NCBI GenBank assembly: GCA_011523045.1
Contig: WTHR01000130.1
Coordinates: 1-43,119 of the forward strand
Direction of reading: 5' to 3'
Origin: Gammaproteobacteria bacterium
GTDB taxonomy: Bacteria > Pseudomonadota > Gammaproteobacteria > Arenicellales > UBA868
DNA length: 43,119 nucleotides
Below, in pieces: positions 8,763 through 17,001 of the stretch. The notes below the pieces were generated by a model. It was not told the DNA's origin and ran no database searches. It saw only the letters and a program-made list of their open reading frames with translations. Every line of letters starts with the position of its first letter. Positions within the stretch are counted from its first letter, which is position 1. A program made the position numbers and the translations under genes.

Positions 8763-9257
8763 TCAGTCGACCTGAATGCTGACGCTGTCCGCGATGACCT
8801 GTCCGTTATGGGTCAGGTCGCGGTGATCGTTGCTGCTGAGAGAGACCATTACGGTATGGCTTCCGGCACTAAGCTTTCCGAGGTGGTACCAGTCACCATA
8901 AAGCCTGTTGATTTTTACGCCATCGACGTACAGATGCCCATGCCCCTCTCCTGCGACGTGATCCTGACTCGCGTTTTCGGGAGCAAAACGAAAATGCTCA
9001 ACAACCACTTTTGCATTCCAGCCTGACATTGGATCCTTTAGGACAGTCAGGGTAACTGTCGGGATCTGATCGCTCTTCGAAACTTCGAGGGGTTCATGAC
9101 TGTGTCCGCTGTGATCATGGCCTGAATGGTCTTTGGGACTGCCGGTGACCTCACCCATCGGCGATTCGGAAACCACTAATCCTCGACCGGGGAAACCGAG
9201 AAGAGTCCAGATCACGAAAGCCGCCATCGCGAGCATTAAGGCATGATCGCCTCTCAT
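8763..9257 (-). CDS. membrane-anchored or secreted protein with a His-rich linker; function unknown
   Basis: 164 aa. A hydrophobic N-terminal segment (about residues 7-23) suggests a membrane anchor or signal peptide. A His/Asp/Ser-rich linker DHSGHDHSGHSH (about 43-54) could bind transition metal. A beta-rich domain follows, with GEGHGHLYVDGVKINRLYGD and LSAGSHTVMVSLSSNDH. I have seen this domain type in uncharacterised exported proteins but do not recognise a function. It is the last gene of the ABC operon, 66 bases after the second permease. Its His tract closely resembles the loop in CbtA at 19148-19894, so a role in periplasmic metal handling for the pathway is possible. Confidence 0.7.
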   Translation of the reverse strand: MRGDHALMLAMAAFVIWTLLGFPGRGLVVSESPMGEVTGSPKDHSGHDHSGHSHEPLEVSKSDQIPTVTLTVLKDPMSGWNAKVVVEHFRFAPENASQDHVAGEGHGHLYVDGVKINRLYGDWYHLGKLSAGSHTVMVSLSSNDHRDLTHNGQVIADSVSIQVD

Positions 9258-9323
9258 CCCTTGTTTCTCGACTTCAGTTCAATGCACACCACCTGGCTTT
9301 GCTTCTTTAGGTTTAGGCTCGGG

Positions 9324-10130
9324 TCATACATCTTTTTGCCAGCTGTACTTTTTAACCAGAACCCCAACGATCGTGTCTAAAGTGAACCCGATGATGCCGA
9401 TAACGACCACCATCGCGGTAAGGTGGTCATAGGCCAGTGTTTCGCGTGCGTCCTTGATCGCATATCCCAAGCCAGAGCTCACCCCAAGCAACTCTGCGGG
9501 CACAAGCACCACCCAGGCGATTCCCAACGCGAGACGAATGCCGGTGAAAATATCAAAAGCAATCGCTGGAAATATGACCTGCGCGAGCATTTTGTGAAAG
9601 TTGGCGCCGAGGTTTTTAGACACCTTGAACCAGGCAGGATCCACTTTTTTGAGTCCCGCTGCCGTCGCATAGATCACCGGCCATATGGCGGCTACAGCGA
9701 TGAGGAAGATGATCGCCTGATCCCATTTAGGAAATACGAACACGACGATGGGCATCCACGATAGAGGGCTCACCATCCGCAACAACTGGAACGGCTCGTT
9801 GGTCACCTGCTCGGTGATCTTGCTGAGACCAATTGCTATTCCGATTGGCACCCCAATGAGAATAGCAAGGAAAAGTCCGATCAGAAGCCGATAACCGCTC
9901 GCAATAACGTGCTCAGCTATGTAGCCAGTTTCTATCAAACCTGGCACCGCTTTGAGTGTCGGAACAAGTCCGAACTTCACAAAGCTGCTCGTGGCTGGAT
10001 TGGCTTCCAGGAACCAACCGCCTATTGCCCACAGGCCGATGAGAATCGCAAAACCCACCGCCGGATACGCAATACGATCGATCAGCCAGGTCTTAACGAA
10101 GCTTTGAGATTCTTGGGCGTTTTCGATCAT
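9324..10130 (-). CDS. ABC transporter permease, NrtB/SsuC/TauC type (second of two)
   Basis: 268 aa with about six membrane helices and the binding-protein-dependent permease fold. The EAA-loop region reads VDPAWFKVSKNLGANFHKML. The family imports anions such as nitrate, bicarbonate, cyanate and sulfonates. It is similar over its length to the permease encoded just upstream (18-base gap), so the membrane channel may be a heterodimer. The operon context (ATPase, two permeases, divergent CynR-like regulator, cyanase and thiocyanate hydrolase nearby) points to cyanate or thiocyanate as substrate; this is inferred. Confidence 0.9.
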   Translation of the reverse strand: MIENAQESQSFVKTWLIDRIAYPAVGFAILIGLWAIGGWFLEANPATSSFVKFGLVPTLKAVPGLIETGYIAEHVIASGYRLLIGLFLAILIGVPIGIAIGLSKITEQVTNEPFQLLRMVSPLSWMPIVVFVFPKWDQAIIFLIAVAAIWPVIYATAAGLKKVDPAWFKVSKNLGANFHKMLAQVIFPAIAFDIFTGIRLALGIAWVVLVPAELLGVSSGLGYAIKDARETLAYDHLTAMVVVIGIIGFTLDTIVGVLVKKYSWQKDV

Positions 10131-10148
10131 TGGTTCTTCTGAATGAAA

Positions 10149-10967
10149 TCAGTTACGGTGCCAGCTGAAGCGTTTAATCAGGGCCTGGCAGATGCCGTCC
10201 ATCAAAAAGCCGATGATGCCGATAGCAAGAATCGTGACCGCAAGGTCGGCATACATCAAGTTCTCTCGTGAGTCTTGAATGGTGTAACCCAGACCTGATG
10301 TGATGCCGAGAAATTCTGCAGGGACGATAACAATCCACGCGACACCCAGCGCGAGACGGATACCCGTCATCACATCGAAGGCGATCGCCGGGAGGATAAT
10401 TTCCTTGAGGATATCCCACCAACTTGCCCCAAGGTTTCGAGCCACCTTAAACCAGGCCCGATCCAACTTGGCGAGGCCTGCTGCGGTAGCGAAGGCCACC
10501 GGCCAGACCGCAGCCATCGAGATCAGGAAGATAATTGCCTGATCCCAAGTTGGCATCGCAATCACCGCGATCGGCTCCCAAGACAACGGGCTCACCATGC
10601 GCAGGAACTGAAACGGGGTATTGCTGAGTTTGCGAAATACGTTGCTTCTCCCCATCAGAATACCCACGGGGATACCCGTAACGATCGCGAGCAGCAAACC
10701 TATGCCCAGGCGATACCCACTCGCCTGGCTGGCGTCGAGCAAGGTGCCTGACTGAACCATGTAAGGCACTGCATCAATGGTGGGGAACGGACCGAAATCC
10801 GCGAAGCTCATGGTGGCCGGGTTGCTCTCCAACAACCACCCGCCAAACCACCACAGGGCAAACAAGATTCCAAGACCGATCGCGCTGAAGAGCACTCGGC
10901 GCAGGACCATGACGATCAAATCGACCGCCACTGAGGATCTCTGAGGAGTACCGATTTCAGCAGCCAT
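10149..10967 (-). CDS. ABC transporter permease, NrtB/SsuC/TauC type (first of two)
   Basis: 272 aa with about six membrane helices. The EAA loop reads LDRAWFKVARNLGASWWDIL, and LGVAWIVIVPAEFLGITSGL is typical of NrtB/SsuC proteins. Many residues match the following permease (for example the shared segment RMVSPLSW and the ESNPAT/EANPAT pair), so the two arose by duplication. Most members of this transporter family have one permease gene and a homodimeric channel, so two adjacent, diverged permeases are notable. Confidence 0.9.
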   Translation of the reverse strand: MAAEIGTPQRSSVAVDLIVMVLRRVLFSAIGLGILFALWWFGGWLLESNPATMSFADFGPFPTIDAVPYMVQSGTLLDASQASGYRLGIGLLLAIVTGIPVGILMGRSNVFRKLSNTPFQFLRMVSPLSWEPIAVIAMPTWDQAIIFLISMAAVWPVAFATAAGLAKLDRAWFKVARNLGASWWDILKEIILPAIAFDVMTGIRLALGVAWIVIVPAEFLGITSGLGYTIQDSRENLMYADLAVTILAIGIIGFLMDGICQALIKRFSWHRN

Positions 10968-11005
10968 CGTAAGTAACGCTACAAATCAAGAAAATACGGG
11001 CGCGA

Positions 11006-11773
11006 TTAGTGGGTCGCGGCGGAGGCCTGTCGGAAGGTCTCCATAAGATGTCCGCGAATCTTCTGAACCTCTGGATCCTGCGCAGTTCTTTCTTCCGGCA
11101 AATCGACCATGATCTCTTCTTTAATCTTGCCGGGAGATCCCGCCATAATTACCGCTCGATCGGCCATCAGTACCGCCTCGTCAATACTGTGAGTCACAAT
11201 CACAAGGTTGATACCCATGCTTTTGGCAATCGACCGCACGTCTTTTTGCAAAGAGGCCCGGGTAAATGCGTCAAGCGCGGAGAAGGGCTCGTCGAGAAGT
11301 AACATCTCGGGCTCCATAACGAGAGATCTCGCCAGCGCCACTCGCTGCTGCTGCCCGCCGGACAGATCCTGCACGTTGGACTCCGCATATTCTTCCAGAT
11401 CCACCAGCTTGATTGTCTTTTCGACACGTTCGCGGATCTTGTCTTCGGCAAAATTGGCAAACTTGAGTCCAATGCCCACGTTCTGACTGACCTGCATCCA
11501 CGGGAAAAGGTGGGGCGCCTGAAACATCATGACCCACTTGGGTGAAGGCTCTTTTACTTCAACGTTATTGAGTCGGATACTGCCGGCTGTGGGAGCGAGC
11601 AATCCGGCCATGATATGGAGCAGCGTAGACTTCCCGCAACCGGAACGGCCAATGATTGCCAACACTTCTCCCGGTTTGGACTCAAGATTGACCTTGTCAA
11701 AGGTCACCGGTCCTCGAGATGAATAGCTATGGGTTAGATCCTGTACGGAGATCTGCACACCGCTTCTGTCCAT
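11006..11773 (-). CDS. ABC transporter ATPase, NrtD/SsuB/TauB type
   Basis: 255 aa with all nucleotide-binding motifs: Walker A GRSGCGKST (42-50), Q-loop Q85, signature LSGGQ (137-141), Walker B LLLDEP (158-163) and switch H195. The length and the MFQAPHLFPWMQV segment fit the nitrate/cyanate/taurine importer subfamily. First gene of the import operon, divergent from the LysR regulator at 12172. No binding-protein gene is in this operon; the likely partner is the NrtA-like protein at 20208-21617. Confidence 0.93.
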   Translation of the reverse strand: MDRSGVQISVQDLTHSYSSRGPVTFDKVNLESKPGEVLAIIGRSGCGKSTLLHIMAGLLAPTAGSIRLNNVEVKEPSPKWVMMFQAPHLFPWMQVSQNVGIGLKFANFAEDKIRERVEKTIKLVDLEEYAESNVQDLSGGQQQRVALARSLVMEPEMLLLDEPFSALDAFTRASLQKDVRSIAKSMGINLVIVTHSIDEAVLMADRAVIMAGSPGKIKEEIMVDLPEERTAQDPEVQKIRGHLMETFRQASAATH

Positions 11774-11811
11774 CCTTCCTCCTCTCTCTGATGCTTCTTA
11801 TGCTTCTGCTT

Positions 11812-11835
11812 CTGTTTGTTCTGCTGTTTGTTCTG
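11812..11835. repeat. tandem direct repeat, two 12-base units
   Basis: CTGTTTGTTCTG occurs twice back to back, preceded by three TGCTTCT-like units (11792-11812). In the ABC-operon mRNA this reads as an A/C-rich, poorly structured leader (CAGAACAAACAG repeats) just before the ribosome binding site GGAGGAAGG. It could keep the start region open for ribosomes. Confidence 0.7.
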
Positions 11836-12087
11836 CGCTTTGCTTTAAAACAGTAAAACAACGGCCGCGCTTCAGTGCTGACCAAATAGTGGCAGAACTT
11901 CAACTGAATGGGCTTATTTGCTTTATATTTTGACTAATGTTTACTTTATAGAAAAATTAGATCCAATAAGTATTAACTATTAAGCGTTTTTTCTTCTCAA
12001 AAACTAGTATAAGAAGTAACTTGTTTGGATAGTGCATTCAATAAGAAAAGCCACACATTAAACTATCTTCTGTTTATGGTTGAGACG

Positions 12088-12124
12088 ATCTCGTTATCCG
12101 ATGAATAGGAATTTCCTATTGGTT
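12088..12124 (+). promoter_or_regulatory. candidate LysR (CynR-like) operator upstream of lysR
   Basis: The element ATCTCGTTATCC-N5-ATAGGAA-N6-ATTGGTT matches the element at 23754-23790 upstream of scnB at 25 of 37 positions without gaps. The first 12 bases are identical. It lies 48 bases before the lysR start and overlaps a perfect 17-base inverted repeat (12104-12120). It is the strongest candidate for the binding site of the regulator encoded at 12172. Confidence 0.6.
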
Positions 12125-12171
12125 TTGGGGTTCGGGAATCGCGAGGAATCTGACCGAAGACGCATAAGCCG

Positions 12172-13110
12172 ATGAACCGCAATACTATTTTTCCAAGGTC
12201 CCTTAAGTACCTCCTCGCGGTCGCAGAGTATTCGAGCTTTACCCGGGCCGCAGAGTCTCTGTTTGTCTCTCAGCCGGCTCTATCCCAACAGATTAAACAA
12301 CTGGAGGAGCAGGTCGGGGTACAACTGCTGGAGCGCTCCGGCCGTAACGTGCACCTCACTGATGCGGGTGATCTCTACGTCCGGCATGTCGAGCGGGCAC
12401 TTGCAGAGATCAATGCTGCCTCAGCCGCACTCGATGATCTCAGCGACCTTTCGCGAGGTCACGTGTCCCTTGCTATGACACCCATCACTGACTACCTCAC
12501 AGCGAGTCTGATCCAGGAGTTTGTCAGTCAACATCCGAATATCTCGATCGACATCAAAGAGATGACCCAACACGAGGTCGAGGAAGCTGTGCTTCAAGAT
12601 CAAGTTAGCGTGGGCGTCATGTTCAGTAACGAAACGTTGCTCACCACGGGGCGTGATGAGCTTGAGGCCATGACGCTGAATGCTGACGCGCTGGTCCTCG
12701 CGTCGAGCAAAAATGCCGCTCCAGAAAAAACTGATCTCGATCAGAACTCGTCGACGGAGTTGATGAAACAACCTCTGGCGCTGCTGAACAACCGCTTTGA
12801 GATGCGACGGCAGATCGACGCCTACTTCACCACTCACAATCTAGACCCGAGAGTCACTCTGGAAGCCAACTCCCTGGGATTCCTGATCGAGATGGTCAAG
12901 TACGGGGGGCTTCGCACCATACTCCCCGAATCCATCGTCGCATCAATGGAGGATCTGATTTCTATCCCCGTAGAACCTGCTCTACCCGCCCACACTGCTA
13001 CGATGATTATCCGCAAGGCAGCGTACCGCAGCCGAGCCACTGATGCGTTTTTGCGCCTCGCCCTGCTCTGGGATTTGCCGAGTGTATTGGGGCACCGGCG
13101 CGGATCCTAG
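12172..13110 (+). CDS. LysR-family transcriptional regulator, CynR-like
   Basis: 312 aa. The N-terminal winged helix-turn-helix (about residues 9-66) contains FTRAAESLFVSQPALSQQIK and LEEQVGVQLLERSGRNVHLT. An effector-binding periplasmic-protein-like domain (about 90-300) follows, as in CynR, CysB and Cbl. It is divergent from the ABC importer and close to cynS, the classic position for a CynR-type activator that senses cyanate. The effector here could be cyanate or thiocyanate. The 37-bp element shared with the scnB promoter suggests that it also controls thiocyanate hydrolase. Confidence 0.88.
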   Translation: MNRNTIFPRSLKYLLAVAEYSSFTRAAESLFVSQPALSQQIKQLEEQVGVQLLERSGRNVHLTDAGDLYVRHVERALAEINAASAALDDLSDLSRGHVSLAMTPITDYLTASLIQEFVSQHPNISIDIKEMTQHEVEEAVLQDQVSVGVMFSNETLLTTGRDELEAMTLNADALVLASSKNAAPEKTDLDQNSSTELMKQPLALLNNRFEMRRQIDAYFTTHNLDPRVTLEANSLGFLIEMVKYGGLRTILPESIVASMEDLISIPVEPALPAHTATMIIRKAAYRSRATDAFLRLALLWDLPSVLGHRRGS

Positions 13111-13143
13111 ATCCACTTTGGTTATCCAAGTGTCTCTTGATGC

Positions 13144-14391
13144 TTAGCCGGTATCTCTGTCGAAAAACGAAGGGGCGTAGAGCTGGTGGGAGATCAGCGT
13201 ACAAATGGTCACCGCAATAATTGAAACAAGCGCCGCTTCGTAAGAGCGCGTGAACTCAAAGATGATGAGCACCGTGGAGATCGGGGCTCCAAACACTGCA
13301 GCAGCTACAGCAGCCATGCCGGCAATACTGAGACCCGCACCACTCGCAATCCCCAAGGTCGTGGCCACTTTACCCAACAAGCACCCCACGCCTGCGCCCA
13401 CAAACAACGAGGGGAGATAGATACCGCCGTGCAGACCCGCACCCACACAAGCCACGGTCAGCACAAGTTTTGCGGCTATCAGGATCAGCACCGCCGCCGC
13501 CGGCAGGCTGTCGCTCAAAAAGTCCTGAACCACATCAATCCCCAGGCCAAGTGCGCCGGGGACCCAAAGCCCTACGCATGCGCATAAGAGAGCAGCAAGG
13601 ATTAACGGCCATGCAGGCAGGTTGGGCAACTGATCCACTTTATCTGTCAGTTTTCCGAGCAAGGCCATAAACAGCACCGCGGTTATCGCAAACACGGGCG
13701 CACTCACGATGAGCAATGGAATGAATTCCATCGTGAGGCTATGGACCAATCCATCGAAATAGGGTCTGCCGCCAACCTGAAATTGATCCGAGAGCATCGC
13801 GGCCGTAATGGCACAGATCGATATCGGTGCAATGGCTGGTACGGAAAAGCGGCGCAGAACCACTTCATGACTGAAGACGATGGCGGCGAGGGGAACTCCG
13901 AAACCCGCAGCGATGGCACCCGCCACGCCGCAACCAATCCACGTCTCTCCGGGGATTCGAGTTTTGATGGCTTTTGCAACGGCAGCCCCTACCGTTCCGC
14001 CGAAGTGCACCAGCGGACCGTACTGTCCAACGGAAGCCCCTCCACCGACTGCTATCAACGCGGCCAAGGTAGAACCGAGGCCGCCTTTGATATCTAACGG
14101 CTTTTCTGATTGCACAGCCGCGATGGTCTCGCGGGGTGAGTGAAAACGCTTGATCCCAAGCGCCCGCCTCAAGATCAGGATGAGTCCCGCGGATCCGAGC
14201 AGAAAAAATGCCGGCACCAGGCGCGGCAACTCCCCATCGATAAACGTCTCCGCAGTTTTGGAAAACGTATTGATGGAAGCGGCGGCCCAGAGAAACGAAC
14301 CCGCCGCAAAAGCCATCACCGAACCGATCGTTACACCGACGACCACGTAAAGGATCGAATCGACAAAGATGTTGCTCGGCTTTACCGCCAT
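13144..14391 (-). CDS. CLC-family anion channel/transporter with Tyr in place of the gating Glu
   Basis: 415 aa with about ten to twelve membrane segments. CLC landmarks are GGLHGG-like GAGLHGGIYLP and FGAPISTVLIIFEFT. The canonical GxxGREGP motif, which carries the external gating glutamate, here reads GASVGQYGP, putting Tyr at position 124. A glutamate in VFSHEVVLRRF may match the internal proton glutamate. CLC proteins pass Cl-, NO3- and SCN-. It lies 21 bases after cynS on the same strand, so a role in thiocyanate or cyanate movement, or in charge balance, is plausible. Classed as CLC with high confidence; its ion and mechanism are inferred. Confidence 0.88.
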   Translation of the reverse strand: MAVKPSNIFVDSILYVVVGVTIGSVMAFAAGSFLWAAASINTFSKTAETFIDGELPRLVPAFFLLGSAGLILILRRALGIKRFHSPRETIAAVQSEKPLDIKGGLGSTLAALIAVGGGASVGQYGPLVHFGGTVGAAVAKAIKTRIPGETWIGCGVAGAIAAGFGVPLAAIVFSHEVVLRRFSVPAIAPISICAITAAMLSDQFQVGGRPYFDGLVHSLTMEFIPLLIVSAPVFAITAVLFMALLGKLTDKVDQLPNLPAWPLILAALLCACVGLWVPGALGLGIDVVQDFLSDSLPAAAVLILIAAKLVLTVACVGAGLHGGIYLPSLFVGAGVGCLLGKVATTLGIASGAGLSIAGMAAVAAAVFGAPISTVLIIFEFTRSYEAALVSIIAVTICTLISHQLYAPSFFDRDTG

Positions 14392-14412
14392 AGTCCTCTA
14401 GCGTACCCTAAG

Positions 14413-14853
14413 TTACCAGGCGCTGTATTGCAGGTACTTGCCGCTCAAACTCAAGTGGACACGATCTCCTTTTTCGCTTTTCTCACGGGAAACGGTCATA
14501 TTGAAATCGACGGCTGACATGATCCCATCACCGAACTCCTCGTGGATAAGTTCCTTGATCGTTTCCCCATAGACTCCGACCATCTCGTATAGCCGGTAAA
14601 TTGCGGGGTCGGTCGGCACCGTTTGCTCCCACTGCTTATTGGGGTACTGCTGCAGTGCTGTTGATACAGTGCCCGGCAAACCCAGGCAGGAGGCAACCGC
14701 GTCCGCATCCGATTTTTCAAGATGGTTCATGCCAAGACAGGCTGACACCACGAACTCCGTCGACATCGATGTCGTTTCGGCAATTTCCCGCCAGGACAGA
14801 CCCTTCTCGAGTTTTGCCGTTCTAATGTGATCCTTCATCTCTTCTTTCTTCAT
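14413..14853 (-). CDS. cynS: cyanase (cyanate hydratase)
   Basis: 146 aa against 156 in E. coli CynS. The N-terminal helical domain (LSWREIAETTSMSTEFVVSA) and the C-terminal catalytic domain are both complete. The three catalytic residues align at R87, E90 and S113 (in YRLYEM and DGIMSAVDF), equal to R96, E99 and S122 in E. coli. The enzyme decamer converts cyanate plus bicarbonate to ammonia and CO2. An AGGAC ribosome binding site precedes the ATG. It is probably co-transcribed with the CLC gene. It detoxifies cyanate and supplies nitrogen. Confidence 0.97.
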   Translation of the reverse strand: MKKEEMKDHIRTAKLEKGLSWREIAETTSMSTEFVVSACLGMNHLEKSDADAVASCLGLPGTVSTALQQYPNKQWEQTVPTDPAIYRLYEMVGVYGETIKELIHEEFGDGIMSAVDFNMTVSREKSEKGDRVHLSLSGKYLQYSAW

Positions 14854-14961
14854 TTTTTAGTCCTTTGAGCACTGTCGATAAGTCCGGGTGACTTACGACG
14901 ATTTTTTTGGATAGACAACTACCCGGAAAATAAAATTAATTTCTGGCCAGAACCCGCGAAC
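14854..14961 (-). promoter_or_regulatory. cynS upstream region with an inverted repeat
   Basis: This 108-base gap between the MurB-like gene and cynS contains TAAGT-N7-ACTTA (14879-14883 with 14891-14895), a perfect inverted repeat 26 bases before the cynS start, and an AT-rich stretch (14925-14943) suitable for a promoter. The repeat could be a regulator site or a small hairpin in the leader. Confidence 0.4.
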
Positions 14962-15870
14962 TCAGCGCAGATCGCCAACGATATTCAGGTTGCACTCCAG
15001 ATCTTCGGCAAATTCCTGTCGACATCGGTTCGCAATGAGTTGTGCGAACTCGGCGAGTCTTGACCCATCGGAAGACTCGTTCGAAAAAATGATGTTAGGA
15101 AAAGATCGGTCGAGACAAAGACCTGTCCCCGGCAAGCGGATCTCTCCCAAGCGGCTTAATATCTGCGCCGCTTGCTCCTTCGGGCTTTTTCGCCCTGCCT
15201 CATCAGCATTTTCGTTTTTTTGGGAAAAGACGTGGCCGGTGCAGAGCGGCGCCGCAGGAAACATTTCTTCATGCTGGTGCTTCACATCAGCCCATGCCGC
15301 GTTGAGTTTTTCGGGAACTTGCTGAGGCAGATCGAGCACAGCTTGAACGATTACCGCGTTTCTAAGCGCAGCGGCGCGTCGGTCGGGACGCTCAAAGACA
15401 TCTCGCTTGAGGGTCTGGATGCGTCCATCCCGCAACACGACTGTCGCGCGCAGAATTCGTTCACAAAGACGCCTCCCAGAAAAACTTGCATTGGATGCAA
15501 TCGCGCCGCCGATGGTTCCGGGGACTGCTCCCAGAAATGTAAGATCTAGGCCAAGCTTCATGGCTTTTCTTACCACATCGCCTGTCAAGGCGCCGGCGCC
15601 GACACGAACGGTGCGCTCCGACAGCGCCTCAAAGCCCCCAAACCGGGCCCCAAGATAAACCAGCACGCCATCGAAGCGATCGCGGCTGAAGCACGTATTT
15701 GATCCACTTCCAAGAACCTCGACCGGAGTCCTCTCAGGCAGGTCACGAAGATAATCCCCCAGGTCTGCCATATGTGCTGGCTGAAAGAATACCTTCGCTG
15801 ATCCGCCGGAATGAAACCAGGTCAGATCAGTGAGATTCTTGTTTTCAATGAGCGTGCGTTGCATAGACAT
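14962..15870 (-). CDS. MurB-like FAD-binding protein lacking the MurB catalytic residues
   Basis: 302 aa, alignable over its full length with UDP-N-acetylenolpyruvoylglucosamine reductase. The FAD-binding half is well kept: LGSGSNTCF (about 53-61) and [18 protein letters not shown] (about 112-129). The C-terminal part keeps [11 protein letters not shown]. The catalytic positions differ: the usual GS-x-F proton-donor serine is GHVF (212-215), the C-terminal LExE glutamate is LECN (N294), and the YRxSxF arginine motif is absent near 165-175. It may bind FAD and have a different job. Its place just upstream of cynS is unexplained; a true murB should exist elsewhere. Confidence 0.8.
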   Translation of the reverse strand: MSMQRTLIENKNLTDLTWFHSGGSAKVFFQPAHMADLGDYLRDLPERTPVEVLGSGSNTCFSRDRFDGVLVYLGARFGGFEALSERTVRVGAGALTGDVVRKAMKLGLDLTFLGAVPGTIGGAIASNASFSGRRLCERILRATVVLRDGRIQTLKRDVFERPDRRAAALRNAVIVQAVLDLPQQVPEKLNAAWADVKHQHEEMFPAAPLCTGHVFSQKNENADEAGRKSPKEQAAQILSRLGEIRLPGTGLCLDRSFPNIIFSNESSDGSRLAEFAQLIANRCRQEFAEDLECNLNIVGDLR

Positions 15871-16039
15871 CTCAACTGAGAACGACTTTTATCGAGGCGT
15901 TGCGGATCGGGGATCCGATTTTCTTACCCCATCGATAATCAAATCGTATTGGGAGTTCAGGTCTTGGCAATCTCTCGCGATACTCTCCGTGATACTCTAT
16001 TTTCTGCTTATCACATTGAACCCCGAGGGAGCCATCATC

Positions 16040-16510
16040 ATGAAACCGACGGATCTCAAGCCGCCATTTGATCTTGCGATAGCGACCCAAAAAGTAAGGA
16101 TGGCAGAGAACGCCTGGAATACGCGAGATCCTGAGAAAGTCAGCCTGGCCTACACAGAAAACAGTGTCTGGCGGAATCGGTCCGAGCATTTTCAGGGTCG
16201 AGCAGCCATCGTTGAATTTCTCACCCGCAAGTGGCAACGGGAACTGGATTACCGGTTAATCAAGGAACTTTGGGCTTTTTCCGATAACCGGATCGGGGTC
16301 CGTTTTCAGTATGAGTGGCATGATGAAAATGGACAGTGGAATCGATCGTACGGAAATGAACTCTGGGAATTCTCTGACGAGGGCCTGATGCGAAGACGCG
16401 AGGCCAGTATCAATGACATCAGCATCAGCGAGAATGATCGGCGGTTTCTGTGGACAGCTCCCGGACATCGCCCTGACGATCATCCGGGGCTGATACCGTC
16501 TCCTGAATAG
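16040..16510 (+). CDS. DUF1348 / NTF2-like (SnoaL-fold) protein
   Basis: 156 aa from ATG 16040, chosen because GAGGGA lies nine bases upstream; the frame is open from 15830 but the extra N-terminus is not typical. The protein is the small cone-shaped NTF2-like fold. Signatures include [37 protein letters not shown] and a Trp-rich [15 protein letters not shown]1348 members are common in proteobacteria and have no firm function. It is the only plus-strand gene between the sulfur genes and the MurB-like gene. It may be a lodger in the island or a small enzyme or ligand-binding protein of the pathway. Confidence 0.8.
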   Translation: MKPTDLKPPFDLAIATQKVRMAENAWNTRDPEKVSLAYTENSVWRNRSEHFQGRAAIVEFLTRKWQRELDYRLIKELWAFSDNRIGVRFQYEWHDENGQWNRSYGNELWEFSDEGLMRRREASINDISISENDRRFLWTAPGHRPDDHPGLIPSPE

Positions 16511-16542
16511 GGGTCTGCCCGAGCGACCTCACTCAACGTGCG

Positions 16543-16956
16543 TCAGTTTTTTGATGCGCCTTCCGGATTCATTCCCTTGACGAGTCTGGCGAGCAAATAG
16601 ATAGCATCCTGAACATCAGGATCCTTGGCCATTCTCAGCAGTCCACCGTATCCGCCCGTCTTTGGATTCTTCGCGTTTACAGCGTCCATCATCGAACCCG
16701 AACGAAGCGCGTCCGCAAGACACTCGAGACTGTCCTGCGCCGCCGGTTGATTCAAAGCCTGGAGCAGGGACATCAGGCCCTGATTACGCGTTAAGCGATC
16801 CATCAGGATCATGCCTTCGCCCATCGCGCTGGCAAGACGAGTGACAATGTCATCGGTCATCGCGTCTTGTGCGGCAGAGATCGCCGCGGCGAGTTCGATC
16901 AGTTTTGCAAGGTCCTGGGGTTGACCCTCAGAGACCGGTGTTTCTGGACTAGTCAT
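16543..16956 (-). CDS. DUF1641 domain protein
   Basis: 137 aa. The C-terminal half carries the DUF1641 signature: GLMSLLQALNQPAAQDSLE, then a GGYGGLLRMAKDPDVQDAIY segment and LLARLVKGM. DUF1641 proteins are often encoded next to sulfide:quinone-reductase-type flavoproteins and formate dehydrogenase genes; they have no defined activity. Here it follows the flavoprotein gene by 45 bases and ends the dsrE-tusA-sqr-DUF1641 unit. A helper or membrane-docking role for the flavoprotein is a guess from context. Confidence 0.85.
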   Translation of the reverse strand: MTSPETPVSEGQPQDLAKLIELAAAISAAQDAMTDDIVTRLASAMGEGMILMDRLTRNQGLMSLLQALNQPAAQDSLECLADALRSGSMMDAVNAKNPKTGGYGGLLRMAKDPDVQDAIYLLARLVKGMNPEGASKN

Positions 16957-17001
16957 GTTGATTTTCAGATTTAGAGTGCGTTCAGAACGTCCCGGCCGCG
17001 A

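Larger units (their letters stand above)
11774..12171. promoter_or_regulatory. 398-base divergent control region between the ABC operon and lysR
   Basis: No gene lies here. The part next to the ATPase gene has a tandem 12-mer (11812-11835). The middle (about 11880-12060) is strikingly AT-rich and should contain the ABC promoter. The part next to lysR holds the conserved element at 12088-12124, including a perfect inverted repeat AATAGGAA-T-TTCCTATT (12104-12120). A divergent layout with an operator near the regulator's own start is standard for LysR systems. Confidence 0.65.

Noticed and set aside
11947-11959. Possible fourth copy of the regulatory element (ATAGAAAAATTA-like) before the ABC ATPase gene
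   Set aside because: It lies in very AT-rich sequence, lacks the TTATC half and the ATTGG part, and would be expected by chance there.
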